From Flexivirga caeni (GTDB lineage: Bacteria > Actinomycetota > Actinomycetes > Actinomycetales > Dermatophilaceae), in contig NZ_RJJQ01000002.1 in NCBI RefSeq assembly GCF_003724155.1, positions 124,001 to 188,000 on the forward strand: a DNA stretch of 64,000 bases. The letters run 5' to 3'. A model generated the notes under the pieces. That model searched no databases, was not told where the DNA came from, and saw nothing but the letters and a program-made list of their open reading frames with translations. A program made the translations under genes and the position numbers. Of this stretch, positions 52,422 to 61,201 are shown piece by piece (positions within the stretch are counted from its first letter, which is position 1; the number at the start of each line of letters is the position of its first letter).

Positions 52422-53560
52422 GCGCCGACGAAGGCACGGGCCTGCTGGACGGGGTCGAGCTGATCGATCACCACTGCCACGGGATCGTCCGTACCGACCT
52501 CGACCGGGACGGCTTCGAGTCGATGCTCTGCGAGGCGGATGGGCCCGGCCGATGGCACGGGTCACTCTTCGACACACACGCGGGTCTGGGAGTTCGCCGC
52601 TGGTGCGCGCCCCTGCTGGGGCTGCCTTCTCTCGCGCCTGCGGACGACTACCTCGCCAGGCGTCGCCAGCTGGGAGTGGACGAGGTCAATCGGCGCCTCA
52701 TCGGATCCTTGGCAACTCGGAAGTTCCTGGTGGACACGGGTTTTCAGCCCGAGGCCCTCACCTCACCCGCGGAGCTGTCCGCGGTCACTGGTGCGGTCGG
52801 CGAGGAGATCGTCCGGCTGGAGCAGGTCGCCGAGCAGGTGGTGCGGACCAGCGATGCGGCGCGCTTTGCGGACGACTTCCGGACCGAGCTGAGCCGGCGT
52901 TGTGCTGGTGCGGTGGGCGTGAAATCCGTTGCGGCATACCGGGTCGGGCTGCGGCTTGACGCGGCACGACCCACGGACGCGGAGGTCGCCGCGGCAGCCG
53001 GCCGGCTGCTGCGGGCCTTCGAGTCCGGAGAGCCCGCCCGGGTGGCGGACCCGGTGCTGACGCGGTTCCTCATCTGGTCCGGCGCGGACCTGGGGATGCC
53101 GATCCAGTTCCACGTCGGGTATGGCGATGCGGATGTTAACCTCGCCGACTGCGATCCGCTGCTGCTGACACCGCTGCTGCGTGCGCTCGGGAAGTTGGAC
53201 GTGCCGGTGATGCTGCTGCACAACTACCCGTTCCACCGGCACGCGGGCTATCTGGCACAGGTCTTCGACCATGTATTCGTCGACGTGGGATTGACCTTGC
53301 ACAACGTGGGTCCGGGAGCGCCGCGGGTGCTGAGCGAACTGCTGGAGCTGGCGCCGTTCGGTTCGGTGCTGTTTTCGTCGGACGCCTTCGGCCTGCCCGA
53401 GCTGTATGTCGTCGGCACCATGGTCTTCCGGCGCAGTCTGACCGGTTATCTGGAGGCCGGGATCGCCGACGGCGCATGGACGTCGGAGGATGCCATGCGG
53501 TTTGCGACCGGCATCTGTGCAGCGAATGCCCGGCGTGCCTATCGCCTTGATGCTTCATGA
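52418..53560 (+). CDS. Amidohydrolase-family enzyme (FluG N-domain-like)
   Basis: The 380-residue TIM-barrel metal hydrolase opens with VELIDHHCHGIV (metal-binding HxH) and has QFHVGYGDAD, VMLLHNYPFHRHAGYLA and FSSDAFGLPELY (the Asp ligand). It resembles the amidohydrolase half of the fungal FluG protein, whose other half is a glutamine-synthetase domain, and a separate GS-like gene sits in this same locus. GTG 52418 overlaps the permease stop. It probably cleaves an amide or decarboxylates a related compound. Confidence 0.9.
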   Translation: MSADEGTGLLDGVELIDHHCHGIVRTDLDRDGFESMLCEADGPGRWHGSLFDTHAGLGVRRWCAPLLGLPSLAPADDYLARRRQLGVDEVNRRLIGSLATRKFLVDTGFQPEALTSPAELSAVTGAVGEEIVRLEQVAEQVVRTSDAARFADDFRTELSRRCAGAVGVKSVAAYRVGLRLDAARPTDAEVAAAAGRLLRAFESGEPARVADPVLTRFLIWSGADLGMPIQFHVGYGDADVNLADCDPLLLTPLLRALGKLDVPVMLLHNYPFHRHAGYLAQVFDHVFVDVGLTLHNVGPGAPRVLSELLELAPFGSVLFSSDAFGLPELYVVGTMVFRRSLTGYLEAGIADGAWTSEDAMRFATGICAANARRAYRLDAS

Positions 53561-54720
53561 GTTTCGAGCCTGCGGACCCCGTGGTGCGGCAGTTGCGGGC
53601 GGCACTCACCGAGGAGCTGCCCGGTGCGGTCGCGCTGCGCCATACAATCCACGCGGACCCGTACGTGTCCGGCGAGGAAGGTCCGACCGCTGCGTTTGTG
53701 GCGGACGCCGTCGGCGCGGGCGACGGCGTCATCGTGGCCGGCACGGGGAGACTCATCCGGGTGGGTGACGGGCCCTGCGTGGTGCTGCGTGCCGAGCTCG
53801 ATGCGTTGCCTGTCGTCGAGCAGACCGGTGTGAGCTGGTCGGCCGGCGACGGTGTCATGCACGCGTGCGGCCACGACGTGCATCTGGCCGCGCTCACCGC
53901 GGTGGCCCGGGCCATCCACCGGGTGCGCGGCCGGCAGGCGTCGCTCGCGATGCTGCTGCAACCGCGGGAGGAGCGAGCGCCCTCGGGCGCCCGGGACGTC
54001 GTCGAGGAGCGTGTCCTGTCCCGCATGGAAACGTGCGCAGTCGTGGCCGCGCACGTGCAGCCCCGTTTGCCGGCCGGTCTCGTCGCGGTCACCCCTGGCG
54101 TGGTGAATGCCTCGGCGGACGAATTCGAGGTGACGGTCAGCGGATCCGGTGGCCACGTCGGCTACCCGCACACGGTGCACAGCCCGATCACCGCGCTGTG
54201 TCAGACGGTGCTGAACCTGCAGTCGCTCACCCCGGCCGGCGTGGACCCGATCCATGGTGGCGTGTGCATGGTCGGGCGGGTCGAGTCCGGCACGACCAAC
54301 AACGTCATACCCGAGCAGGCGTCGGCGTCCGGGTCACTGCGGCTGATGCGCCTGGAGGATCGCGAGCCGACGCTGGAGCGCATGCGCAGGATCGTCGAAC
54401 ACACCGCGGCTGCGCACGGGTGCGTTGGGCAGCTCAGCGTCGTGCTGGGGGAGCCGGTCCTGGTGAACGATCCGGGCCTCGCGGCCGCGACGACCGGATG
54501 GCTCAGCGAGCTGGGACATGCGACGACCGACGACTTCCGGTCCTTCGGGGCCGACGATTTCTCCTTCTACGGGCACCATGCTCCGGCGTTGATGATGTTC
54601 GTCGGCACCGGGGGTGACCACGGCTTGCACGACGCCCGCTATCTGCCCGGTGACGACGTTGTCGGACTCGTCGCGGATGCCTTGCTCGCGGGTTATCTCG
54701 CGGCCGCACCCGCCGAATAG
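53557..54720 (+). CDS. M20-family metallo-amidohydrolase (hippurate-hydrolase-like)
   Basis: The 387-residue enzyme matches IAA-amino-acid/hippurate hydrolases: VVLRAELDALPVVEQTG, MHACGHDVHLAALTAVARAI (metal His/Asp), and a dimerisation domain (VTVSGSGGHVGYPHTVHSP). Near the C-terminus FSFYGHHAPALMMFVGTGGDHGLHDARY supplies the final His. It cleaves N-acyl or amide bonds of an amino acid. ATG 53557 overlaps the preceding stop (ATGA). Third gene of the permease operon. Confidence 0.93.
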   Translation: MSFEPADPVVRQLRAALTEELPGAVALRHTIHADPYVSGEEGPTAAFVADAVGAGDGVIVAGTGRLIRVGDGPCVVLRAELDALPVVEQTGVSWSAGDGVMHACGHDVHLAALTAVARAIHRVRGRQASLAMLLQPREERAPSGARDVVEERVLSRMETCAVVAAHVQPRLPAGLVAVTPGVVNASADEFEVTVSGSGGHVGYPHTVHSPITALCQTVLNLQSLTPAGVDPIHGGVCMVGRVESGTTNNVIPEQASASGSLRLMRLEDREPTLERMRRIVEHTAAAHGCVGQLSVVLGEPVLVNDPGLAAATTGWLSELGHATTDDFRSFGADDFSFYGHHAPALMMFVGTGGDHGLHDARYLPGDDVVGLVADALLAGYLAAAPAE

Positions 54721-54884
54721 TGGGGCCGCGCACCGACGTCAGCGATTTCGGCCGTGGCCGAAATCGGTTCCCGTGCCTCCGCGGCGTGCGTAGGTTCTTC
54801 CGTCGTCAGGAGCGCGAGGTTTCGGCCCAGCTCACAGAACGTGTGTGGCGTTCCGCCATACACGGCACCGCAGAGAGGAGAGTC

Positions 54885-55916
54885 ATGAGACGTTTCGGTT
54901 TGACCGCTGCAGGCCTGGCCACGTTGACGGTCGCATCATTCGGCGTGACTAGTGCGCCGGCCGCGTCCGCTGCCACCAGCCACGGATGTCCGTCGGGGGA
55001 TGTGTGCATCTACCCCTCGGGCTCGTGGAACGGTGACAAGCCGTCCTTCAAGTACTACACGTACGGTGCGCACAACCTGAGCAACCAGCTCGGGACCCAT
55101 CGGGTGTTCAACAACCAAACAGGCGGCGCCACCCTTCAGCTGTGTACCGCGTACAACGGTGGCGGGTGCGGGACGGCGCACAAGCCGGGTTGGTATGGCG
55201 ACGTCAACCTGGCCCCCACCAACTCGATCAAGCTCTCGCCGTACGTCGCACCGTCCACCAGTTCGTGGGGAGTCGACACGACCGAGACGATCACCCAAGC
55301 GCATGTCAACGCGATCAAGTCGAGAGCGGGCGCGACGCCGACGGTCTGGGGCCGGTACGTCAGTGATTGCCTACCCGCCTACTGCGGCGGGAACATGACG
55401 TCCGGCGGACTGTCCGTCGCCAAGAGCAACGGGATTCGCGTCTCCCTGATCTCTGCCGACCTCGAGTCGGACACCACCGCGAGCGTGGGAACGGCCGACG
55501 GCCAGCGAGCAGTCAAGGACGCCAAGGCGAACACGAAGGCACCCGCCGGCACGCTCATCGTCAAGGACATCGAGGGCACCACCACCTCCGCGTTCCTCAG
55601 CGCCTGGTACACGGCGGTCAAGAAGGCCGGCTACCTCCCGGGGTTCTACCTGAATCCCACCCACGCGGACGTCACCAAGGCGTTCTGTGGCGCTCAGAAG
55701 ACGGCCGGATTCTCGTCGGCGATCATCGACAGCTACGAACCGGAACCCTCCGGAGCCACTGTCGGGCCCAAGGGTGCGCCATCACTGAGTCGCGCCGACC
55801 ACTTCTCGTGCGCCGGCGGAAAGTACGACGTCTATCAGTACTCGCAGGCCCAGAACATCGGCACCAACTTCGACCAGGACGTCGCTGACCCGAAGACTCC
55901 CGGTCTGCTCGGGTGA
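54885..55916 (+). CDS. Secreted protein with I36-type inhibitor domain and DUF1906 glycoside-hydrolase-like domain
   Basis: The 343-residue protein has a Sec signal peptide (residues 1-30, ending ASAAT). A small Cys-containing domain (CPSGDVCIYPSGSWNG, residues 35-110), reminiscent of peptidase-inhibitor I36/lactococcin-like folds, comes next. A DUF1906 TIM-barrel domain runs from about residue 130 (SSWGVDTTETIT to DVYQYSQAQNIGTNFDQDVAD), a family seen in actinobacterial cell-wall-related enzymes. GAGAGGAGAG precedes ATG 54885. It appears monocistronic, with a GC-rich inverted repeat downstream. Confidence 0.85.
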   Translation: MRRFGLTAAGLATLTVASFGVTSAPAASAATSHGCPSGDVCIYPSGSWNGDKPSFKYYTYGAHNLSNQLGTHRVFNNQTGGATLQLCTAYNGGGCGTAHKPGWYGDVNLAPTNSIKLSPYVAPSTSSWGVDTTETITQAHVNAIKSRAGATPTVWGRYVSDCLPAYCGGNMTSGGLSVAKSNGIRVSLISADLESDTTASVGTADGQRAVKDAKANTKAPAGTLIVKDIEGTTTSAFLSAWYTAVKKAGYLPGFYLNPTHADVTKAFCGAQKTAGFSSAIIDSYEPEPSGATVGPKGAPSLSRADHFSCAGGKYDVYQYSQAQNIGTNFDQDVADPKTPGLLG

Positions 55917-55940
55917 GCACAACGGCCGCCGGCTGCCGGG

Positions 55941-56011
55941 CGGCCCACCGGGGGCCGGGTGGTTCAGGCACGCTGACCCGTCGCGAACGGCCGGCCTGAC
56001 CCGGTGGGCCG
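55941..56011 (+). terminator. GC-rich inverted repeat after the DUF1906 gene
   Basis: CGGCCCACCGGG at 55941-55952 pairs exactly with CCCGGTGGGCCG at 56000-56011, 47 nt apart, with further partial pairing between. It could be a terminator for the secreted protein and the convergent PPOX gene. Confidence 0.45.
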
Positions 56012-56070
56012 GTCCCGGCACCCATCCCGGTGTCGGGTCGGCTCGCGCCGCGACACCGGCGATGCCACTG

Positions 56071-56382
56071 CTACTCCGAGAAGTCCTGCGTGATCCAGCG
56101 GCCGGGGCGGATGGTGAACAGGACGGAGTCGGCGCCGTTCATCGCGTCGGTGAAACTGCGCCCGGCCTCCGGACCCAGATAGCGGATCGCGATCTTCTCG
56201 CGAACCTGCCGCGGGGTAGGGGTCACGGCATCGACGATGCTGCCCTCCACGATGACGTACTGACATGGCGGCTCTTCGCGCTGCACGGTGAGTGTCACGC
56301 GCCCTGCTTCCCGGATGAGCCGTGCCTTGCGAGTTGCCGCGCCGGTGTCGGCGAGAAAGTTCTGGCGCTCGGTCTCGGTCAA
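56071..56382 (-). pseudogene. PPOX-class (pyridoxamine-phosphate-oxidase-like) protein with an internal deletion
   Basis: The 103-codon frame starts at TTG 56382 (MTETERQNFLADT) and then jumps directly to GAATRKARLIREAGRVTL, followed by VIVEGSIVDAVTPTPRQVR, and ends IRPGRWITQDFSE. In PPOX flavin/F420 enzymes about 30 residues (first beta strands with LATVxADGRPH and the F(S/Y)T segment) separate these two parts. The frame is preserved, so the gene has lost a core block and should be inactive. A small natural variant is less likely. Confidence 0.7.
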
Positions 56383-56463
56383 TTGTCGTGGCCTGCCGCG
56401 ACAAGCGCGCTCAACGGCCGCGATATTCCGGGACCTCCGCGGCCCGGGGTTCCTGCGGCGCCC

Positions 56464-56515
56464 TTGACAGCGGATGAGTCGAAAAGTAGGTAACTACATG
56501 TGTATGTATATACAT
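56464..56515 (+). promoter_or_regulatory. Promoter-like TTGACA-N17-TAGGTA with palindrome ATGTATATACAT
   Basis: TTGACA (56464-56469) and TAGGTA (56487-56492) are 17 bp apart, close to the sigma-70-type consensus. The perfect 12-bp palindrome ATGTATATACAT (56504-56515) follows at the expected start-site region, and could be an operator for the nearby MarR protein. The glycosyltransferase pseudogene starts 76 bp further on. Confidence 0.7.
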
Positions 56516-56591
56516 CGGAGCAGCAGGAGACAGTCGCCTACGTCGCACCTGATGGATCGAGACACGGTCAGGGCGGGGGAGGGATCCCGCG

Positions 56592-57867
56592 ATGACGGCA
56601 GTGATGGTGGCCGCGCCTCCCGTGCACGGCGAAACCGCGCCGCTGCTGCAGCTGGCCGGGGAGCTGGTCCGGCGGCACCATACGGTGACCGCTCTGGTCG
56701 GTAGTGCTTTCGCGGAAGCTGCCGAACGGACTGGCGCACGGGTCGCGACGTTGTCCGGAGCTGCTGACATCGATGTTCGCGAGCTTGCGACGTGCCCGGA
56801 TCGTGTGGCGCTGGCACCCGGACCGGATCAGATCAACTGGGACCTCATCCATGGGTTTGCGGCCGGCATCACGGACCAGCACGAGGCGTTGCAACGACTT
56901 CTGACGGCGAACCCCGACCAGGTCCTGCTGTCCAACACGTTGTTCATGGGTGCATGGCCGGTTGCGCTGGGTGCGACCGGCCGGAGCCCACAGCGATGGG
57001 TCGCGGTTGCAGCCGGTCCGCTGCTGATCGGCGACAGCGACACCACGCCCATGGGCCCGGTGCCGGGGCTTGCCGATGGCGAGGTGAGACAGGCCAGTAC
57101 TGCCGCAAACGAGCAGTTCGAAGCGATGTTTCAACCCACTCGAGAAGCAGTGCAGCACTCGGTTGCCCGGCTGGGTGCGACCGGTGACGTTCCGGGCGTC
57201 CCGGCGGCTTTCTACACCTTGCCGGACGCGGTCGCGGCGCTCACCGTGCGTGAGTTCGATTTTCCGCGTGCGGCGCCACCGGAGTCGTTGCACTACGCAG
57301 GGATTCTGCGGTCACGGCCCGCTGCGGATATCCGGACCCCGTCCTGGTGGAGCGGATCTCGACTCCGGCAAGCCCGTTGTCGTGGTCACGCAGGGGACGG
57401 TGGCCACTGAAGATCTCACCGAACTCGTCGTTCCCGCTCTCGAAGGTTTGGCCGGGCAGGATGTCATCGTGATCGCGGCGCTCGGGCGGGACCCGTCGTC
57501 GCTCCGCATTGAGCCGCCGGCCAATGCGCGCATTGCGAACTACCTACCCTTCGATCTCCTCCTTCCGCGAGCCGACCTACTGGTCACCAACGGCGTTTTC
57601 GGTGCGACGCAACAGGCCCTCGCCTGCGGCGTACCCGTGATCATCGCTGGAGCAACCGAGGACAAACAGATCGTTGCCGCCCACCTGACGTACCACGAGG
57701 CAGGCATCGACCTTCATACGCAGCGGCCCACGAAGGAGCGGGTGACAGGAGCGGTCCTGGAGGTTCTGGACAGCGAGCGTTACCGGAAGACCGCGTAACG
57801 ACTCAGTGCTGCCTACGCCGAAGCAGATGCCGTGGCGACCGTCGAAGATCTGTTGGAGCAGTCGTGA
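56592..57867 (+). pseudogene. MGT-type glycosyltransferase with a frameshift and a nonsense codon
   Basis: The N-terminal half (about 260 codons: VMVAAPPVHGETAPLLQLAGEL, LVGSAFAEAAERTGARV) reads in one frame to the stretch ADIRTPSWW. At 57354-57355 an extra G shifts the frame; removing it restores WWSDLDSGKPVVVVTQGT, the typical MGT/UGT linker. The C-terminal half (ADLLVTNGVFGATQQALACGVPVIIAG, nucleotide-sugar site) ends at TAA 57796-57798, but the same frame continues (RLSAAYAEADAVATVEDLLEQS) to TGA 57867. These two lesions break a gene for a macrolide-type glycosyltransferase. Confidence 0.88.
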
Positions 57868-57962
57868 TGACAGTCTCGGTGATATGTCTGCAACGATGGC
57901 GTGAAACACATACTTCGTGTCCTGCCCGGCGGCTTGCCCGGGAACGAGATCGGTAAACAGAC

Positions 57963-58421
57963 ATGACCGAGCCCCTGAGCACGCAACAGGAGCGTGCCTG
58001 GCGCGCGCTGGCTCGACTGGTCGTCACTCTGCCGCGCGCATTGAGTTCGGATCTGCAGGGCAAGGTCGGCTTGAGCCTGACTCAATACACAGTGCTGATG
58101 TTTCTGTCCGAAGCCCCCGACCAACGACTACGGGTCAGCGATCTGGCCGACAAGGTCGCCGTTTCGCAAGCTCAGACCTCACGCCTGATCGACACCATGG
58201 CCCGGGACGGTCTGCTGACCCGGACTCAGTCCAAGGTCGACCGCCGCAGCCGATTGGTGGAGCTGACCGATCGGGGGAGCGAACTGCTGGCGAGAGCATG
58301 GCCCGTCCATCTGGCGAGCAGCCGCAGGCTCGTGGTGGATCATCTCGAGCCTGCGACGATCGCCGATTTCGGCCGCATCGTGGAGGCCATGGTGCAGGCG
58401 AGCGAGAATCCCGGTCGGTAG
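57963..58421 (+). CDS. MarR-family transcriptional regulator
   Basis: The 152-residue regulator has the winged helix SLTQYTVLMFLSEAPDQ, VSDLADKVAVSQAQTSRLIDTMARDGLL, and the wing TRTQSKVDRRSRLVELTD with the DRRSR motif. It dimerises through terminal helices. Located just after the broken glycosyltransferase and convergent with a DHA2 MFS pump; the 12-bp palindrome at 56504 is a candidate site. MarR proteins usually derepress efflux or modification genes on binding a phenolic or lipophilic ligand. Confidence 0.93.
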   Translation: MTEPLSTQQERAWRALARLVVTLPRALSSDLQGKVGLSLTQYTVLMFLSEAPDQRLRVSDLADKVAVSQAQTSRLIDTMARDGLLTRTQSKVDRRSRLVELTDRGSELLARAWPVHLASSRRLVVDHLEPATIADFGRIVEAMVQASENPGR

Positions 58422-58493
58422 GAACGCGGCTCGTCTTCGCTGGCTCCGTGCGCCTGCGCATCGAGCAGAGGACCGATCAGCTGGTTTCGCGCG

Positions 58494-59933
58494 TCATGAC
58501 GCGGCATGGCGGTGTCGTAGCTGCCGGTCGGCGACGAGGAGCAGCACGCCGAGGATGCTGGCGCCGGTCATGACGGCGCCGATGGTGTGCAGCCCGGCGT
58601 CGGTGACGCTGGTGCGGAAGAAGATGCTGATCAGGGCGGAGGATGCGACGGAGCCGATGTAGCCGAAGGTGCGCAACAGGCCCGCTGCGGTGCCGATCTG
58701 GTCGGGATCGGCCTGCTGGTAGAGGGCCGTTTGATTGGCGGGAGCGAACGTACCGAGGGCGACGCCGAAGACGAGGGTGAGTGCGATCACCAGGATGATC
58801 GGGGTACCGGTGCCCAACAGCATGATTCCGATCGACCCGGCCAGGGATGCGAGGGCGGCGGCGTAGAGCGCGGATCGGATCAGGTTGCGGCTGGCGACCG
58901 GGCGCATCAGGATCGCGGAAAGGCCCGACATGGGCAGGATGAGCAGCCCGACCGTCCGGGAGTCATAGTGGCGGGTCACTTCCAGCCAGTCGCTGAGCCC
59001 ATAGAGCACGGTGTAGACGCACAACGAGGTGAGCCCGAAGCGCAGGTAGGTACGGGTGAGCGCGAGGTTGCGGGTCAGCAGACGCACGTCGAGGAACGGC
59101 GTCGTCACCGTACGTTCCCAGAGCACGAGTGCGACAGCGAGGACGACCGCCGCGGCCAAGTATGCCCAGCGTGGGGTCGGCAATGCGTCCAGGAAGATCA
59201 TCAGCCCGGACAGTGCGGCTGCGAACAGCAGGATCCCGGTCAGATCGATGCGGCTGAGAACGGTCCGGGTGCCCAGCCGTTCGGCGAGGGGATCTCGTGG
59301 CAGCCAGAGCAGCGTGACCAGGAAGGCGATGATCGTGACGGGCACGTTGATCAGGAAGGTCGAGCGCCAGCCGAACGCGTCGACGATGACTCCGCCGATC
59401 GGCAGGCCCAGCGCTGCGGTGGCGGTGCCGGCAATCTGCAGGCCGCCGAGCACACCTCCCGGCGGGGCACTGAGTCCGGCATCTTGCGCTCGTCGTCGCA
59501 CGATCAACATGGCGGAGGGGTACCCGCCGGAGGTGCCAATACCGATGAGAATTCGGGCGACGGTGAGTTCGCCGAGCGTGTGGGAGAGGCCGCCGAGGAT
59601 GCCACCGGCGAGGACCAACAGGATGCCGGCCAGGAACACCCGTCGGGGTCCGAAGACCTCGCCGAGCTTGCCGCCGGTGGGCTGGGCGATCGCGCTGGCC
59701 AGGTAAAGGCAGGAAACCAGGATCGCCGTCTGGCCGACCGACACGTGGATCCCGGCTGCGATCGGCACCAGGGCGGTCGCGATCAGCGAGCTGTTGATCG
59801 GGTTCAGCGCCGACCCGACATACAGGGGGGTGACGAAGCGCCACCCGAACGGGTTGACCCCATCGCCGCTGCCCGGAGGGGGCGATGTCGGTGGAAACGG
59901 TGTCTGCGAAGAGGGAGTCCGAGACGGCGTCAT
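58494..59933 (-). CDS. MFS transporter of the DHA2 drug:H+ antiporter family
   Basis: This 479-residue protein has about 14 helices. It shows the DHA2-type LGEVFGPRRVFLAGILLVLAGG motif A, SHTLGELTVARILIGIGTS, and GLPIGGVIVDAFGWRSTFLINVPV (motif C region). It likely exports hydrophobic drugs or metabolites. Its start shares one base with the stop of the isochorismatase-family gene (TGATG), so the two are coupled. Divergent MarR regulator upstream at 60659 probably controls both. Confidence 0.93.
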   Translation of the reverse strand: MTPSRTPSSQTPFPPTSPPPGSGDGVNPFGWRFVTPLYVGSALNPINSSLIATALVPIAAGIHVSVGQTAILVSCLYLASAIAQPTGGKLGEVFGPRRVFLAGILLVLAGGILGGLSHTLGELTVARILIGIGTSGGYPSAMLIVRRRAQDAGLSAPPGGVLGGLQIAGTATAALGLPIGGVIVDAFGWRSTFLINVPVTIIAFLVTLLWLPRDPLAERLGTRTVLSRIDLTGILLFAAALSGLMIFLDALPTPRWAYLAAAVVLAVALVLWERTVTTPFLDVRLLTRNLALTRTYLRFGLTSLCVYTVLYGLSDWLEVTRHYDSRTVGLLILPMSGLSAILMRPVASRNLIRSALYAAALASLAGSIGIMLLGTGTPIILVIALTLVFGVALGTFAPANQTALYQQADPDQIGTAAGLLRTFGYIGSVASSALISIFFRTSVTDAGLHTIGAVMTGASILGVLLLVADRQLRHRHAAS

Positions 59934-60553
59934 CAGTTGCCCTCACCCTCCCGCTTCATCGTGTCGTCGAAGAGACGCTTGAGTCCGGAGACGGTGATGA
60001 CGTCGGCCTGGGTGGGAAAGACGTGCTCGGTGAGGAACTCGTGCACGTGCGGCTTGGGGTCCGCGGTCGCGTCGGCCAGGACGTAGACGGTGTAGTCGCG
60101 GTCGTGGGCGTCTCGCACGGTAGACAGCACGACCCCGCTGGTGGACACGCCGGCCAATAGCAGGGTGGTGATGCCACGGGCGCGCAGCTGCTCGTCCAGA
60201 TCGGTGGTGGAGAAGGCGCCGACGCGCGTCTTGCGGACCACGATATCCCCGGCTTCCGGAGCGAGGCGGGCGTGGACTGCCGTGGCCGGAGCATCCTTGT
60301 GGAGATGGTCCCGGGCCAGCTGCGCGATGCGATACATGCGGCTGTGCTCGGGGATCGCGTCCACGTCCGCGGTGTCGAAGGCGACACGGACGTAGGCGAT
60401 GTGGCCGCCGTGCCGGCGCAGCGTTGCGATCGCGTCCTGGACGTGGTCTAGGAGGTGTTCCGTCTCGTCCAGGGAGGCGAGGACGGAGGGCTGGTAGTCC
60501 ATGACTAGGAGCGCGGTGCGGTGCGGATCGATGGATGGGGTTGACTGACTCAT
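59933..60553 (-). CDS. Isochorismatase-family (cysteine hydrolase-like) protein
   Basis: The 206-residue alpha/beta protein has TALLVMDYQPSVL (catalytic Asp), RKTRVGAFSTTDLDEQL (Lys) and LLAGVSTSGVVLSTVRDAHDRDYTVYVLADATADP. The residue after STS that is the nucleophilic Cys in nicotinamidases (xxxTxxCV) is Gly here, which is the EntB isochorismatase situation and not that of a cysteine hydrolase. Probable vinyl-ether or amide cleavage; substrate unknown. Coupled to the MFS pump downstream. The start lies just beyond the ACGTA-box region. Confidence 0.88.
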   Translation of the reverse strand: MSQSTPSIDPHRTALLVMDYQPSVLASLDETEHLLDHVQDAIATLRRHGGHIAYVRVAFDTADVDAIPEHSRMYRIAQLARDHLHKDAPATAVHARLAPEAGDIVVRKTRVGAFSTTDLDEQLRARGITTLLLAGVSTSGVVLSTVRDAHDRDYTVYVLADATADPKPHVHEFLTEHVFPTQADVITVSGLKRLFDDTMKREGEGN

Positions 60554-60602
60554 GTTTCCTTCTTCTCTCGAAGTGCACGCCGGAAATTAAGTAGTGCTGC
60601 AT

Positions 60603-60639
60603 ACGTAGGCTACGTTACGTAAATAACTCTACGTAGAGT
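60603..60639. promoter_or_regulatory. Three ACGTA-containing palindromes (MarR operator region)
   Basis: The intergenic region between the isochorismatase and MarR genes has three palindromes in 37 bp: ACGTAG-G-CTACGT (60603-60615), TTACGTAA (60615-60622) and ACTCTACGTAGAGT (60626-60639, perfect 14 bp). All share the core ACGTA. This is the expected layout of repressor sites between divergently transcribed MarR and efflux genes. Confidence 0.82.
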
Positions 60640-60658
60640 CGCGAGAGAGAATGGCGGT

Positions 60659-61111
60659 ATGACGACCACAGACGAGGGATCGACCGCATCCGAGGCAGCA
60701 TCAGCGGCGGCACGGGACGTGGTGCTGCTGTTCCGTCAACTGCGGCAGCGCATGCGGGAGATTCCCGAAGGGGGTCTCACCTCGGCACAAGGCGCGGTAT
60801 TGCTGCGGCTGGACAAGGACGGCCCCTCATCGACGACCTTGCTGGCCGCCGCCGAGGGCGTGCGCTCGCAATCCATGACAGTGACTCTCAACGGGCTGGA
60901 AGCGAAAGGCCTGATCGAGCGCCGCCCCGACCCTGCCGACGGACGCCGCGCGATCGTGACGCTCAGCGATGCGGGGCGCGATCAGGTCCGCGAGGGCCGC
61001 GAACTTCGACACCTTTGGCTGGCCCAAGCACTCGACGCGCGACTGGCCCCTGAGCAGCTCGTAGCAGTCAATGACTCGATCACTCTCCTCACCCACGCGC
61101 TCTCCGGCTGA
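60659..61111 (+). CDS. MarR-family transcriptional regulator
   Basis: The 150-residue regulator has GLTSAQGAVLLRLDKDGPSSTTLLAAAEGVRSQSMTVTLNGLEAKGLIERRPDPADGRRAIVTLSD, written here only as its motif order: recognition helix SQSMTVTLNGL and wing DPADGRRA. The preceding intergenic region carries three ACGTA palindromes and faces the isochorismatase/MFS operon. Sequence and context point to a repressor of that operon and of itself. Confidence 0.92.
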   Translation: MTTTDEGSTASEAASAAARDVVLLFRQLRQRMREIPEGGLTSAQGAVLLRLDKDGPSSTTLLAAAEGVRSQSMTVTLNGLEAKGLIERRPDPADGRRAIVTLSDAGRDQVREGRELRHLWLAQALDARLAPEQLVAVNDSITLLTHALSG

Positions 61112-61201
61112 ACGGAGCCGGATCAGTGTCCCTTATCTGAGGGGAGGAGCCGGCGGTCCTGACCTCGGTCATGGTGACCTGCTACCGCGCCTACAGGTGA
61201 G

